From: Geobacter sp. AOG2
GTDB taxonomy: Bacteria; Desulfobacterota; Desulfuromonadia; Geobacterales; Pseudopelobacteraceae
Direction of reading: 5' to 3'
Length of the DNA stretch: 64,000 nt
Assembly: GCF_019972295.1 (NCBI RefSeq)
Contig: NZ_BLJA01000001.1
Span: 280,049 to 344,048, forward strand
Shown here piece by piece: positions 38,405 through 48,022 of the stretch. Made by a program: the position numbers and the translations under genes. Within the stretch, counting starts at the first letter, position 1. Every line of letters starts with the position of its first letter. A model generated the notes under the pieces. The model was not told where the DNA came from. It searched no databases and saw nothing but the letters and a program-made list of their open reading frames with translations.

Positions 38405-38590
38405 TTATTCCCAGCTGATGCACTGGACGGGACAACCGTCAACAGCCTGTTGAATATCCTTTTCAGGCGCGCCGGCCGGGTCGAAGCACTCGGCCTTTCC
38501 GGCACTGTTGAAACGAAAGACCCCGGGACAGGTCGAAATGCAGAGACCGCAACTGATGCAGCTTTCCTGGTCCACAATCGGCCGTTCCAT
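38405..38590 (-). CDS. ferredoxin, single [4Fe-4S]
   Basis: 61 aa from the ATG at 38590 (AGGAGG upstream). The motif CISCGLCISTCPGVF with a distant Cys-Pro near the C-terminus (DGCPVQCISWE) gives one [4Fe-4S] cluster, as in the monocluster Fdx of Desulfovibrio and Thermotoga. It is an electron carrier expressed with the rubredoxin downstream. The MBL hydrolase gene starts divergently 77 bases away. Confidence 0.93.
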   Translation of the reverse strand: MERPIVDQESCISCGLCISTCPGVFRFNSAGKAECFDPAGAPEKDIQQAVDGCPVQCISWE

Positions 38591-38667
38591 GGCATCTTCC
38601 TCCTGAAATAACTGAGGAGGTATTGTAGCAGCTTCATGTTGGATGTCAATCAAATGGGAGAGAATGA

Positions 38668-39291
38668 ATGGTATTCGAAACGGTCGTGGTCGGGCCTCTG
38701 TCGGTCAATTGCTTTATCCTGGGATGCGAAGGAACCCGCGCCGGTGTGGTGATCGATCCGGGCGGCGACGCGGAACAGATTATTCAGGTGGTTCGACGCC
38801 ATGGGCTGACCATACATTATATCATCAACACCCACGGACATTTTGATCATATCGGCGGTAATCGCCAAGTGGTAGCGGCGTTCGGAGCCCCACTGTTGAT
38901 CCACCAGGCGGACGTCCCCATGCTGGACCGTGTTGCCGACGTGGGTCGCATGTACGGCATCCAGGGCGAGAATTCCCCTGCAGCTGACGGCTTCCTTGTT
39001 GACGGAATGGAGATTGAGTTCGGGGCGTGCCACATGAAGGTGCTTCATACGCCGGGACATACCCCGGGAGGTTGTTGTCTCTATCTGGCTGAAGAGGGCA
39101 GGATCATTACCGGAGATACCTTGTTTGCCGACTCCATCGGCCGTACCGATCTCCCTGGCGGCTCCCACGATCAACTTCTGGAATCCATCCGCAGCAAGCT
39201 CTTTGTCCTGCCGGACGATGTGATTGCCTACCCCGGACATGGGATCGAAACATCCATTGGCCATGAAAAACGCCATAATCCCTACTTCTGA
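38668..39291 (+). CDS. MBL-fold metallohydrolase (glyoxalase II-like)
   Basis: 207 aa, short for glyoxalase II (about 250). The metal motif HGHFDH, then HTPGHTPGG, GDTLFADSIGR and YPGHG are all present, so two metal ions can be bound. Such short members hydrolyse thioesters such as S-lactoylglutathione analogues or other acyl thiols; substrate is unknown. SD GGGAGAG. The coaBC gene follows 13 bases after the stop. Confidence 0.92.
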   Translation: MVFETVVVGPLSVNCFILGCEGTRAGVVIDPGGDAEQIIQVVRRHGLTIHYIINTHGHFDHIGGNRQVVAAFGAPLLIHQADVPMLDRVADVGRMYGIQGENSPAADGFLVDGMEIEFGACHMKVLHTPGHTPGGCCLYLAEEGRIITGDTLFADSIGRTDLPGGSHDQLLESIRSKLFVLPDDVIAYPGHGIETSIGHEKRHNPYF

Positions 39292-39304
39292 GGGCGATGA
39301 TACC

Positions 39305-40510
39305 ATGCTGAAGGATACACGGATCGTACTGGGCGTCACCGGCGGCATAGCCGTATATAAAGCGGTGGAGTTGCTGCGCCTTTTAACCAAAGCCGGCGCG
39401 TGTGTGCATGTTATCATGACGCGTGCGGCCCAGGAGTTCGTTACCCCCCTGACCTTCCAAACCCTTTCGTCCCATCCAGTACACAGCGAACTGTTCAACC
39501 TGATCGCCGAGCAGGAGATCGGGCACATCTCCCTGGCCGACAGGGCCAACCTGTTTGTCATTGCCCCGGCCACGGCCAATGTGATCGGCAAGATAGCCAA
39601 CGGTATCGCCGACGACCTGCTTACCACAACCGCTATGGCCACCAAGGCCCCTGTTTTGATCGCCCCGGCCATGAACGTCAACATGTACACCAATCCGATC
39701 TACCGCGAAAACGAGGAAAAGCTGCGGCGACTCGGGTATCTCTTCGTTCCGCCCGAAAAGGGTGCCTTGGCGTGCGGTTGGGAAGGGGAGGGGAAACTTG
39801 CCGCGCCTGAGACGATCTTTGAAGCGATTGCGGCGGCTCTCAGGCCCAGGGATCTGGCCGGACAGACCGTTATGGTTACTGCCGGCCCAACCCGCGAGGA
39901 GATCGATCCGGTTCGCTTCATCAGTAATCACTCGTCGGGGAGGATGGGCTATGCCATTGCCGGGGCCGCTCGGCAGCGGGGCGCGAGGGTGATCCTGGTC
40001 AGCGGGCCAACCGGTCTTGCCGTTCCGGCAGGGGTCGAACGGGTGTGCGTGGAAAGTGCCCGCGACATGCAGGCAGCAGTGATGAGGCATGTCAAGGAAT
40101 GCTCAGTAGTCATCAAGGCTGCGGCGGTGGCCGACTACCGGCCGGCCGAGCGCAAGGGGGACAAGATCAAGAAGCAGGCTGCCGAGATGACGCTGACGCT
40201 GGTCAAAAACCCGGACATCCTGGCGGAACTGGGACATCTGAAAAAACATCCGTTCCTGGTGGGTTTTGCTGCGGAAACCTCCTGCCTGGAGGAGTATGCC
40301 GCCCGGAAGCTTGCCGAAAAAAAACTGGATATGATCGTGGCCAACGATGTGAGTTCGTGCGATGCGGGCTTCAACGTGGACACCAATCGGGCGCTGCTGC
40401 TCTTCAAGGATGGTTCCCGGCAGGACTGCCCCTTGATGTCCAAGGATGAATTGGCCAATCGCATCCTTGACGAGGTCGTTTCACGCCTTCCCGCACGACG
40501 GAATCATTAA
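39305..40510 (+). CDS. coaBC: bifunctional phosphopantothenoylcysteine decarboxylase / phosphopantothenate-cysteine ligase
   Basis: 401 aa, normal length, from the ATG at 39305. The N-terminal CoaC half has VTGGIAVYKA, the FMN-site PAMNVNMY and the catalytic Cys in ALACGWEGEGKLA. The C-terminal CoaB half (from about residue 190) has VTAGPTREEIDPVRFISNHSSGRMGYAIA and KNPDILAEL. It makes 4'-phosphopantetheine for coenzyme A in two steps. It is convergent with the phospholipase C-like gene. Confidence 0.96.
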   Translation: MLKDTRIVLGVTGGIAVYKAVELLRLLTKAGACVHVIMTRAAQEFVTPLTFQTLSSHPVHSELFNLIAEQEIGHISLADRANLFVIAPATANVIGKIANGIADDLLTTTAMATKAPVLIAPAMNVNMYTNPIYRENEEKLRRLGYLFVPPEKGALACGWEGEGKLAAPETIFEAIAAALRPRDLAGQTVMVTAGPTREEIDPVRFISNHSSGRMGYAIAGAARQRGARVILVSGPTGLAVPAGVERVCVESARDMQAAVMRHVKECSVVIKAAAVADYRPAERKGDKIKKQAAEMTLTLVKNPDILAELGHLKKHPFLVGFAAETSCLEEYAARKLAEKKLDMIVANDVSSCDAGFNVDTNRALLLFKDGSRQDCPLMSKDELANRILDEVVSRLPARRNH

Positions 40511-40540
40511 GCGGTTTTCAACGACCTTTAGAAGCCATTT

Positions 40541-41449
40541 TTACTTGCTGTGCAATCCCTTCAGCAACTCCGGCTTGCGCAGCGCCTGCCGCAGCTTGCT
40601 CTTCAGCAACTCCACCTGTTCCATTCCCTCGGCCCTGGATATCCGCCCATTTTTGTATAGCAGTCGCAGGTTCTTCCGCAGAGCATCCGCGGCAGCCAAG
40701 GCCTTTTCTCCGGTTGGGTCCGTCAGCAGGCATTCCGAGTCTTCGGAGTGGCGCAGAAAATCAAAAACCGCCTCCTCGGTCAGTGTCATGTATTCGTCAC
40801 GGTCGCTCTGTGCCAGGGTGTATCGCGAATTGTCCGACAGCGTCTGCATGACCTTTTGCCATTTTTCCAGCCGTGAGAGGAGCATGATGGAGTTGAAGAT
40901 GCGCTTGTTGGTGCCGAAGGAGAAGATAGTGTTGGTCAGAACGCTGCGCAGCATGGCGTCATTGGCGCGCTGGTCGGAACGGCAGATCTCCCGCGCCTGT
41001 TCCCAGACCACCTTGTCCGCAAAGGTCTCAAAACGCATCTCCCAGTAGGTATGCTTCATGGTCACCGAGGCGAACGAACGCATGATCTTGTAGGGGACGA
41101 AATAATTGTGGGCAATGCCGTCCGCGGCCAGATGGGAGAGGTAGCCATAGGCGCAGGCCTTCTCACCGTCGCTACGGGCCGCTTGCAGAACCTTTTGGCC
41201 GATGCGCCAGCGGTGGCAGTTGAGGAGGTAGTGGGTGTATTTTTTCCCCACGATGATGTCGGCCGCGATGCAGCCGTAGAGATAATCACGGGGATATGCC
41301 GCCAGGATCGCCGCAATGTTGGCTGGCAGGGTGTCCAGTGCTGACAGCACGCTCAGCCCCGCCTGGAGGTGGATGCCGCCGCCCCAGGCATGGGCCGCAT
41401 CGGGGACGAACACACCGCATATGAGTATGAACAACACTAAGAGGAGCAT
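40541..41449 (-). CDS. zinc-dependent phospholipase C family protein
   Basis: 302 aa. A signal peptide ends at AHA, so the mature protein begins with Trp (WGGGIH), the residue whose amino group binds zinc in phospholipase C and S1/P1 nuclease folds. Further His/Asp positions follow (PRDYLYGCIAADI, HLAADGIAHNYFVPYK, MRFETFADK). It should be secreted and act on phospholipid or another phosphate ester; catalysis is not demonstrated by sequence. It is divergent from the DNA glycosylase gene. Confidence 0.82.
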   Translation of the reverse strand: MLLLVLFILICGVFVPDAAHAWGGGIHLQAGLSVLSALDTLPANIAAILAAYPRDYLYGCIAADIIVGKKYTHYLLNCHRWRIGQKVLQAARSDGEKACAYGYLSHLAADGIAHNYFVPYKIMRSFASVTMKHTYWEMRFETFADKVVWEQAREICRSDQRANDAMLRSVLTNTIFSFGTNKRIFNSIMLLSRLEKWQKVMQTLSDNSRYTLAQSDRDEYMTLTEEAVFDFLRHSEDSECLLTDPTGEKALAAADALRKNLRLLYKNGRISRAEGMEQVELLKSKLRQALRKPELLKGLHSK

Positions 41450-41548
41450 GGTGTCTTTCGCTTTGACATGGCTTTAAGGGAACTGGTACAGTTCAGAAGG
41501 TACGAATGTTACCCCAGAATGAGAAATGATACAATAAGAGGTATGGGG

Positions 41549-42319
41549 ATGACTCAATCGTTTAAGGCTGTGGCGGTATCGTCCGTGGAGGAATACCTGC
41601 GAGCCCTCCAGGAAAGCGGCCTGGACGGCCTGCCGGAGGCCGTGGCTTTACCAAGGGTGGCTTTTGCCGCGCCACAGGCAGTGGCGATCCCGTTGGACGG
41701 GGCGGTTGCCGGAGAGGCGCACCACGACCATAAACATGAATCACTGGAGAAGATCAGGAAAAGCCTGGGTGACTGTCAACGCTGCAAATTGTCGAAAGGG
41801 AGACAGAACCTGGTGTTTGGCGCGGGCAACCCCCAGGCTCGGCTGGTGTTCGTGGGCGAGGGTCCGGGGGCCGACGAGGACCGGCAGGGTGAACCGTTCG
41901 TGGGAGAGGCCGGGCAGGTGCTTAACCGCATCATCACCGCAATGGGACTCAAACGTGAAGAGGTGTACATCTGCAACGTGGTCAAATGCCGTCCGCCGGG
42001 CAACCGGGATCCGGAAGCGGATGAGATTGCCGCCTGCACTCCGTTTCTTCTGCGGCAATTGCAGTCCATCCATCCTGAGGCCATCGTGGCGCTGGGCAGG
42101 TTTGCCGCCCAGACCCTGCTGGGCACCAAGGAGCCGATTTCCCGGCTGCGCGGCAAGTTCCACGATTACCACGGCGTGCCGGTCATGCCCACCTATCACC
42201 CCTCCTACTTGCTGCGCAACCGAGCGGATTCGGGGCCCTTTTGGGAGGTATGGGAGGACATGACCCAGATCCTGCGGTTCCTGAAACTGCCGGTGCCGGA
42301 AAAAACGCGGAAGAAGTAG
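41549..42319 (+). CDS. uracil-DNA glycosylase, family 4 type
   Basis: 256 aa from the ATG at 41549, whose AGAGG lies 7 bases upstream; earlier in-frame ATGs at 41468, 41519 and 41543 are less well placed. Residues about 80-256 form the UDG domain: [54 protein letters not shown] and HPSYLLR. The four Cys fit the [4Fe-4S] cluster of family 4 enzymes. The N-terminal 75 residues are variable. It removes uracil from DNA for base excision repair. Confidence 0.93.
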   Translation: MTQSFKAVAVSSVEEYLRALQESGLDGLPEAVALPRVAFAAPQAVAIPLDGAVAGEAHHDHKHESLEKIRKSLGDCQRCKLSKGRQNLVFGAGNPQARLVFVGEGPGADEDRQGEPFVGEAGQVLNRIITAMGLKREEVYICNVVKCRPPGNRDPEADEIAACTPFLLRQLQSIHPEAIVALGRFAAQTLLGTKEPISRLRGKFHDYHGVPVMPTYHPSYLLRNRADSGPFWEVWEDMTQILRFLKLPVPEKTRKK

Positions 42320-42370
42320 CCCGGTCGGGTTTTGGGCGCGGCTAAAAGGAATCCTTGGAAGGAGTCTGAC

Positions 42371-42775
42371 ATGACGGTTCAGCAGCAGATAGACCAATTT
42401 CTTTCCTCTCCGGCCTTCGGAGTCATCGGGGCATCGAAAAACCGTTCCAAATACGGCAATAAGATATTGCGTTGCTACCAGCAGCACGGTTACAAAGCCA
42501 TACCGGTCAATCCCAATGAAACGGAGATTGAGGGGGTTGCCAGCGTTTCCGCCATCAACGACCTTCCCCCGGAGGTCAAGAGTATCTCCATGATCACTCC
42601 CCCTGCGGTGACCGCGCAACTCGTGCCGCTGGCGCTCGAAAAGGGCATCGAGAACATTTGGATGCAGCCGGGAGCGGAACACCCCGAGGCGGTGGCTCTC
42701 TGCCGACAGCGCAATATCAATGTCATTGCCGACGGGAGTTGCCTGCTGGTCGTGGTGGGGTATCACGACCACTAG
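42371..42775 (+). CDS. CoA-binding domain protein (YccU-like)
   Basis: 134 aa from the ATG at 42371 (GGAAGGAG upstream). A single Rossmann-like CoA-binding domain: FGVIGASKNRSKYGNKI, GYKAIPVNPNE, SMITPP, WMQPGAEHPEA. Proteins of this length bind CoA but have no known catalytic part; the role is not established. A MITE-like repeat starts one base after its stop. Confidence 0.9.
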   Translation: MTVQQQIDQFLSSPAFGVIGASKNRSKYGNKILRCYQQHGYKAIPVNPNETEIEGVASVSAINDLPPEVKSISMITPPAVTAQLVPLALEKGIENIWMQPGAEHPEAVALCRQRNINVIADGSCLLVVVGYHDH

Positions 42776-42776
42776 C

Positions 42777-42917
42777 AGGTTGTTGAAAAACAGCCATCAG
42801 GCCTTCGTCCTCGAAAGCCGCCTTGTGCGGCGTAGAGCTGCTACGCCTCCGCAGGGCCTGTCTGGCGGGTGCGACGATCTGGCTATTTTTAAACAACCTG
42901 AGTTTTTTTAACAGCCT
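42777..42917 (+). repeat. MITE-like repeat, copy 1
   Basis: About 141 bp, matched in reverse orientation at 50073-50210. Over the central 123 bp I count about 12 mismatches and one 2-base gap between copies. The ends are inverted (AGGTTGTTGAAAAAC versus AGGCTGTT followed by A/T-rich sequence on the other strand), an inner imperfect TIR ends at 42899, and the centre holds a palindrome (GGCGTAG...CTACGCC). It begins one base after a TAG stop. No coding capacity. Confidence 0.85.
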
Positions 42918-42943
42918 GTTAACGGTTGTTACACGATATTTAC

Positions 42944-42972
42944 TTGCCAGCCGCCTGAAAAGCTGACATAGT
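42944..42972 (+). promoter_or_regulatory. candidate sigma-70 promoter of typA
   Basis: TTGCCA (42944-42949), 17 bases, CATAGT (42967-42972). Transcription would start near 42979, just before the hairpin at 42985, so that the hairpin would be in the typA leader. Confidence 0.4.
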
Positions 42973-42984
42973 AATAAGTAATCT

Positions 42985-43012
42985 GGACGGGCGCCTGCCC
43001 GTCCTTTTATTT
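42985..43012 (+). terminator. terminator hairpin in front of typA
   Basis: GGACGGGC, GCCT loop, GCCCGTCC followed by TTTTATTTT: a compact strong intrinsic terminator ending 27 bases upstream of the typA ATG. It may end transcription from upstream or act as an attenuator of typA. Confidence 0.85.
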
Positions 43013-43039
43013 TGAGTTGTTTACGTTAGGAGCTTTACC

Positions 43040-44845
43040 ATGCAGGAACGTATCAGAAACATCGCTATCATCGCACACGTCGACCATGGCAAGACCACGC
43101 TGGTTGATGCCATGCTGCGCCACTCCGGCGTTTTCCGGGAAAACGAGGCCATCACCGAGCGCGTCATGGACTCAAATGACCTGGAGAAGGAGCGTGGCAT
43201 AACTATCCTGGCCAAAAACCTCTCCATCCATCATGGCCGCTATAAGATCAATATTGTGGACACCCCGGGACACGCCGACTTTGGCGGCGAGGTGGAGCGG
43301 GTTCTCAAGATGGTCGACTCGGTGCTCCTTTTGGTTGACGCCTTGGACGGCCCCATGCCCCAGACCCGTTTCGTGCTCAAGAAATCCCTTGACCTGGGCC
43401 TGAAGCCGATCGTAGTCATCAACAAGATCGACCGTCCGGGCAGCCGGCCGGATGAGGTGCTGAACATGGTCTTCGACCTGTTCTGCGAACTGAACGCCAG
43501 CGACGATCAACTGGATTTCCCGGTGGTCTACACCAGTGCCAAGCTCGGCTTCGCCAAGCTGGACGTCAGTGTCGAATCCAGCAGCATGGAGCCGCTCTTC
43601 GCCGTGATCGAGAGCAATGTCCGCCCCCCTCAGGGAGACGCCAAGGCCCCCTTTCAGATGCTGGTGGCCAACATTGACTACAATGACTACATCGGCCGCA
43701 TCGCCACGGGCCGCATCTTCAACGGCAGCGTCGCCTCCGGTGAAACAGTGGCCATGATCAAGCAGAACGGCACGATCCAGCGGGGTCGCATCACCAAGTT
43801 GTTTGGCTACGAAGGCCTGAAACAGGTGGAGATCAGCGAGGCGGGCACCGGCGATATCGTGACCGTGGCCGGTTTTGACGAGATCAGCATCGGTGAAACC
43901 CTGGCCTCGGCCGAGACCCCCGTCGCCGTGCCCTACGTTTCCATTGACGAACCGACCCTGGCCATGAACTTCATGGTTAACGCCTCGCCTTTTGCCGGCA
44001 GAGAAGGGAAATGGGTTACCTCGCGCAACATCCGGGAGCGCCTCACCAAGGAGTTACGCACCAACGTATCACTGCGGGTCGATGATACCGACTCTCCAGA
44101 CACCCTGAAGGTTTCAGGTCGCGGCGAACTGCATCTGTCGATCCTGATCGAAAACATGCGCCGCGAAGGCTTTGAACTGGCCGTATCGAAACCGGAGGTA
44201 ATCATCCGCGAGAAGGACGGCCAAAAGATGGAGCCGATGGAATACCTGGTGGTGGATGTTGCCTCCGAGTTCCAAGGCGCCATCATCGAGAAGATGGGCC
44301 CGCGCAAGGGAGAGATGGCAGCCATGAGCCCCATGGGCGAGATGGTACGCCTGGAGTTCATCATTCCGGCCCGCGGCCTGATCGGCCTGCGGGGTGAGGT
44401 GCTGACCGACACCCGCGGTACGGCGGTCATGACCCACACCTTCCACGAATACGCACCCTACAAGGGGGACATCCCCGGCCGTAAGAACGGCGTGCTGATT
44501 GCCATGGAACACGGCGAGACTACCGCCTATTCGCTGGACGCCCTCCAACCTCGTGGGACCCTCTTCATCGGAGCCGGGGTCGAGGTTTACGGTGGTATGA
44601 TTATCGGCCAGCACGCCAAGGACAACGACCTGGACGTCAATCCCTGCAAGGGCAAAAAGCTGACCAACGTGCGCGCCTCCGGTTCGGACGACGCCATAAA
44701 ACTGACGCCGCCGCGCCTCCTGACCCTGGAGCAGGCACTGGAATTCATCGACGATGATGAGTTGGTGGAGATCACCCCCCTCTCGATTCGCCTGCGCAAA
44801 AAAGAGCTAGACCCCACCAAGCGCAAGCGGGCCTCAAAAAACTAA
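43040..44845 (+). CDS. typA: ribosome-binding GTPase TypA/BipA
   Basis: 601 aa, full length. GTPase motifs: G1 AHVDHGKTT, the EKERGITI switch region, G3 [12 protein letters not shown]4 NKIDRPGS. Domains after about residue 200 follow EF-G order (II, III, V) and then the BipA-specific C-terminal domain ([15 protein letters not shown]). It acts on the ribosome in assembly and stress or low-temperature responses. SD TAGGAG. The leader contains a terminator hairpin. Confidence 0.97.
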   Translation: MQERIRNIAIIAHVDHGKTTLVDAMLRHSGVFRENEAITERVMDSNDLEKERGITILAKNLSIHHGRYKINIVDTPGHADFGGEVERVLKMVDSVLLLVDALDGPMPQTRFVLKKSLDLGLKPIVVINKIDRPGSRPDEVLNMVFDLFCELNASDDQLDFPVVYTSAKLGFAKLDVSVESSSMEPLFAVIESNVRPPQGDAKAPFQMLVANIDYNDYIGRIATGRIFNGSVASGETVAMIKQNGTIQRGRITKLFGYEGLKQVEISEAGTGDIVTVAGFDEISIGETLASAETPVAVPYVSIDEPTLAMNFMVNASPFAGREGKWVTSRNIRERLTKELRTNVSLRVDDTDSPDTLKVSGRGELHLSILIENMRREGFELAVSKPEVIIREKDGQKMEPMEYLVVDVASEFQGAIIEKMGPRKGEMAAMSPMGEMVRLEFIIPARGLIGLRGEVLTDTRGTAVMTHTFHEYAPYKGDIPGRKNGVLIAMEHGETTAYSLDALQPRGTLFIGAGVEVYGGMIIGQHAKDNDLDVNPCKGKKLTNVRASGSDDAIKLTPPRLLTLEQALEFIDDDELVEITPLSIRLRKKELDPTKRKRASKN

Positions 44846-44873
44846 CAGTCATTCTCATTCGGATATGCAAAAG

Positions 44874-44909
44874 AAAAGGGATGGAATCGTGTTTGATTCC
44901 ATCCCTTTT
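44874..44909 (+). terminator. intrinsic terminator after typA
   Basis: Perfect 15-bp stem (44874-44888 with 44895-44909), loop GTGTTT, then T-rich sequence, starting 28 bases after the stop. Confidence 0.92.
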
Positions 44910-45102
44910 TCCATATTGGGCGCCGATATAAAAACGCATGTCGGCCTGGATGCTGATGCCTATAATTTGATCACAAACAAAATCCCCGCATGCCCCTTAC
45001 ATAGCACATGAATGCATAAAAAAGCAGCAATCCAGCCTCGCTAAGGCTGGCAACATGTCTATTGTCGAGTGTAAATATATTAAATTACTATGTTAATTAC
45101 TT

Positions 45103-45118
45103 TGGCATATAGCATGCA
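45103..45118 (+). promoter_or_regulatory. sigma-54 promoter of the nifEN operon
   Basis: TGGCATATAGCATGCA has GG at -24 and GC at -12 with the exact consensus spacing (TGGCAC-N5-TTGCA). Transcription would start near 45129, giving a leader of about 134 bases before nifEN. Upstream (44911-45102) is AT-rich with a 7-bp hairpin at 45032-45050; no further gene is seen. Confidence 0.85.
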
Positions 45119-45179
45119 AAGTGGATGCATACACTGACGAGACCAGCAAGTGCGACCGAAACAGGAAAGATACTTGGCA
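45114..45179 (+). other. placeholder coordinate corrected in next entry
   Basis: This entry carries no annotation; see the hairpin at 45179-45214. Confidence 0.
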
Positions 45180-45214
45180 AAGGCGCCACCATTCTTCGGG
45201 GTGGAGCGCCTTTT
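45179..45214 (+). promoter_or_regulatory. leader hairpin (possible attenuator) of nifEN
   Basis: A 12-bp stem (AAAGGCG with CGCCTTT and CCACC with GGTGG, two-base bulge AG) around a 9-base loop, followed by TTTTG, about 50 bases after the predicted start of transcription and 48 before the ATG. Position and U-tract fit a terminator within the leader. In Geobacter sulfurreducens nif genes are reported to be controlled by the ANTAR-type antiterminator GnfR; this is a candidate target (inference). Confidence 0.6.
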
Positions 45215-45262
45215 GTATTGGGGGACCTCCGCAGGCTCATCCATAGGAAGGCGAGGAACATT

Positions 45263-48022
45263 ATGGCAAAGCCCGATTGGTACGATACAACCGACTGTGA
45301 AACTAACGACAAGGGTGCGCCGAAGTTCTGCAAGAAATCCGAACCCGGCGAAGGCACCGAACGATCCTGCGCCTATGACGGCGCTCGCGTCGTATTGATG
45401 CCGATCACTGACGTGATCCATCTTGTGCACGGCCCCATCGCCTGCGCCGGCAACTCCTGGGACAACCGCGGCGCCCGCTCCTCCGGAGCGCAACTCTATC
45501 GGCGCGGCTTTACGACCGAGATGCTGGAGAATGACGTTATCTTCGGCGGCGAAAAGAAGCTTTACAAGGCCATTCTGGACTTGGCTGAACGTTACAAAGG
45601 ACAGGCCAACGCCATGTTCGTCTACGCGACCTGCGTGACAGCCATGACCGGCGACGACGTGGAGGCGGTCTGCAAGGCCGCCTCAGAAAAGATTTCACTT
45701 CCGATCATCCCAGTCAATACCCCAGGCTTTATCGGCGACAAGAATATCGGCAACCGCTTGGCCGGCGAGATCCTGTTCAAGCACGTGATCGGCACGGCCG
45801 AACCGCCGGTTCTGGGAGACTACCCAATCAACCTGATCGGCGAGTACAACATTGCCGGCGACCTGTGGGGCATGCTGCCACTCTTCAACCGCCTGGGCAT
45901 CCAGATCCTCTCCTGCATCAGCGGAGATGCCAAATTCGAGGAGTTGCGATACGCCCACCGGGCTAAGCTCAATATCATTATCTGCTCCAAATCGCTGACC
46001 AACTTGGCCAAGAAGATGCAAAAAAACTACGGTATGCCCTACCTGGAAGAGTCGTTTTACGGTATGACCGATACAGCCAAGGCGCTCAGGGACATTGCAC
46101 GCGAGTTGGACAATATCGTCAACGGACTGGAGAAGCGGACCATGCAGGACCGGGTGGAACAGCTTCTGGCCGAAGAAGAGGAGGCGTGCCGCAAGCGGAT
46201 CGCCCCCTTTCGCGCCCGGTTGGAAGGGAAGCGGGCCGTGTTGTTCACCGGCGGCGTCAAGACCTGGTCCATGGTCAACTCCATGCGGGAGTTGGGCGTT
46301 GAGATTCTGGCGGCAGGCACCCAGAACTCGACCCTGGAAGACTTCTATCGCATGAAGGGGCTGATGCACAAGGACGCCAAAATCATTGAGGACACCTCCA
46401 CTGCCGGACTCCTGGCGGTTATGGCCGAGAAGATGCCGGACCTGATCGTGGCGGGGGGCAAGACCAAGTATCTGGCGCTCAAAACCAAAACCCCGTTTTT
46501 GGACATCAACCATGGGCGATCCCATCCCTATGCCGGTTACGAGGGTATGGTGACCTTTGCCCGTCAGCTCGACCTGACGGTCAACAACCCTATCTGGCCA
46601 GTGATCAACCAGCCGGCGCCGTGGGAGAAGAGCGACGAGCAGCTTGCCTTCGATGTCGCTGCGGCAGCGGGCCACGCCGCTACGTTTCTGGCCGAGGATA
46701 TGTCGGCCTCACGGGTCAAGGTGCCCACCAAGTGCGCCACGGTCAACCCGCAGAAGAATTCCCCGGCCCTGGGTGCAACCATGGCCTACCTGGGGATCGA
46801 CAACATGCTGGGGCTGCTGCACGGCGCCCAGGGGTGCTCCACCTTTATACGTCTGCAACTATCGCGGCATTACAAAGAATCGATTGCCCTCAACTGCACC
46901 GCCATGAGCGAGGATACCGCCATCTTCGGCGGTTGGGAAAATCTCAAGAAGGGCATCAAGCGGGTTATCGACAAATTCAGCCCCGAAGTGGTCGGCATTA
47001 TGACCTCCGGTCTGACCGAGACCATGGGCGACGATGTGCAGAGTGCCATCGTCCACTTCCGCCAGGAAAACCCCGACTATGCCGGTGTACCCATTGTGTG
47101 GGCATCCACACCGGATTACTGCGGTTCACTGCAGGAGGGATATGCGGCCACCGTCGAAGCGATTGTCGCCACCCTGCCGGAGGGGGGGACGGCTATCGAG
47201 AGGCAGGTCAACCTGCTGCCGGGCGCGCACCTCACGCCCGCTGATGTGGAAGAGATCAAGGAACTGGTCGAATCCTTCGGCCTCACCGTGCTGACTATCC
47301 CGGACATCGCCAATGCCATGGACGGACACGTTGATGATGTGGTCTCACCGCTTTCCACCGGCGGCATTGCGGTAGATGATATCCGCAAGGCAGGGCGGAG
47401 CGTGGCAACACTGTATATCGGCGATTCCCTGGCCAAGGCGGGAATGAAGCTGAAGGAAAAATTCGATATCCCGGCCTACGGCTTTAACTCTCTGACCGGC
47501 TTGGCCGAGACCGACCGCTTCATGGAAACGCTCAGTGCCATCGCCGGACTCCCCATACCGGAGAAACACCGCCGCTGGCGGAGCCGCCTGATGGACGCCA
47601 TGCTGGACAGCCACTACCAGTTCGGCACCAAGAAGGTGGCCCTTGCGCTGGAGTCGGACAACCTTAAGGCGTTGACCACCTTCCTGAGCGGCATGGGATG
47701 CGAGATCCAGGCAGCCCTCAGTGCCACTCGTACCCGGGGGTTGGACGCCCTGCCGAGCGATAATGTCTTTGTCGGCGATCTGGAGGATTTGGAAGAGGCC
47801 GCGCGGGACGTCGATCTGCTGGTGGCCAATTCCAACGGCCGTCAGGCTGCCGGTAAGCTCAAGATTGGGGCGCACCTGCGGGCAGGCGTGCCGGTCTTTG
47901 ATCGTCTGGGAGCCCACCAGAAGGTCTGGGTCGGCTACCGGGGGACCATGAACCTGGTATTTGAGGTGGCCAACCTGTTCCAGGCCAATGCCAAGGAAGC
48001 GCAGAAGTTTGCGCATAACTGA
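45263..48022 (+). CDS. nifEN: NifE-NifN fusion, FeMo-cofactor assembly scaffold
   Basis: 919 aa from the ATG at 45263 (GAGGAA upstream); the frame is open back to 45125 but those codons cover the leader hairpin. The NifE half (1 to about 460) has SCAYDGARVVLMPITDVIHLVHGPIACAGNSW, YATCVTAMTGDD and VNTPGFIGDKN. The NifN half (about 490-919) has KCATVNPQKNSPALGA, LHGAQGCSTFIRLQ, SEDTAIFGG and SSGLTETMGDD-like sequence. Separate NifE and NifN normally form a tetramer on which NifB-co is matured to FeMo-co; fusion is known in Geobacter. It is the first gene of a sigma-54 operon. Confidence 0.96.
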   Translation: MAKPDWYDTTDCETNDKGAPKFCKKSEPGEGTERSCAYDGARVVLMPITDVIHLVHGPIACAGNSWDNRGARSSGAQLYRRGFTTEMLENDVIFGGEKKLYKAILDLAERYKGQANAMFVYATCVTAMTGDDVEAVCKAASEKISLPIIPVNTPGFIGDKNIGNRLAGEILFKHVIGTAEPPVLGDYPINLIGEYNIAGDLWGMLPLFNRLGIQILSCISGDAKFEELRYAHRAKLNIIICSKSLTNLAKKMQKNYGMPYLEESFYGMTDTAKALRDIARELDNIVNGLEKRTMQDRVEQLLAEEEEACRKRIAPFRARLEGKRAVLFTGGVKTWSMVNSMRELGVEILAAGTQNSTLEDFYRMKGLMHKDAKIIEDTSTAGLLAVMAEKMPDLIVAGGKTKYLALKTKTPFLDINHGRSHPYAGYEGMVTFARQLDLTVNNPIWPVINQPAPWEKSDEQLAFDVAAAAGHAATFLAEDMSASRVKVPTKCATVNPQKNSPALGATMAYLGIDNMLGLLHGAQGCSTFIRLQLSRHYKESIALNCTAMSEDTAIFGGWENLKKGIKRVIDKFSPEVVGIMTSGLTETMGDDVQSAIVHFRQENPDYAGVPIVWASTPDYCGSLQEGYAATVEAIVATLPEGGTAIERQVNLLPGAHLTPADVEEIKELVESFGLTVLTIPDIANAMDGHVDDVVSPLSTGGIAVDDIRKAGRSVATLYIGDSLAKAGMKLKEKFDIPAYGFNSLTGLAETDRFMETLSAIAGLPIPEKHRRWRSRLMDAMLDSHYQFGTKKVALALESDNLKALTTFLSGMGCEIQAALSATRTRGLDALPSDNVFVGDLEDLEEAARDVDLLVANSNGRQAAGKLKIGAHLRAGVPVFDRLGAHQKVWVGYRGTMNLVFEVANLFQANAKEAQKFAHN

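Noticed and set aside
45179-45214. A feature entry with reversed coordinates (start 45179, end 45114) and zero confidence
   Set aside because: It was a coordinate slip; the correct entry is the leader hairpin at 45179-45214 and the other should be ignored.
45125-45262. Upstream in-frame start for nifEN
   Set aside because: The extra 46 codons run through the leader hairpin, close to the predicted transcription start, and the ATG at 45263 has its own SD and the normal NifE beginning.
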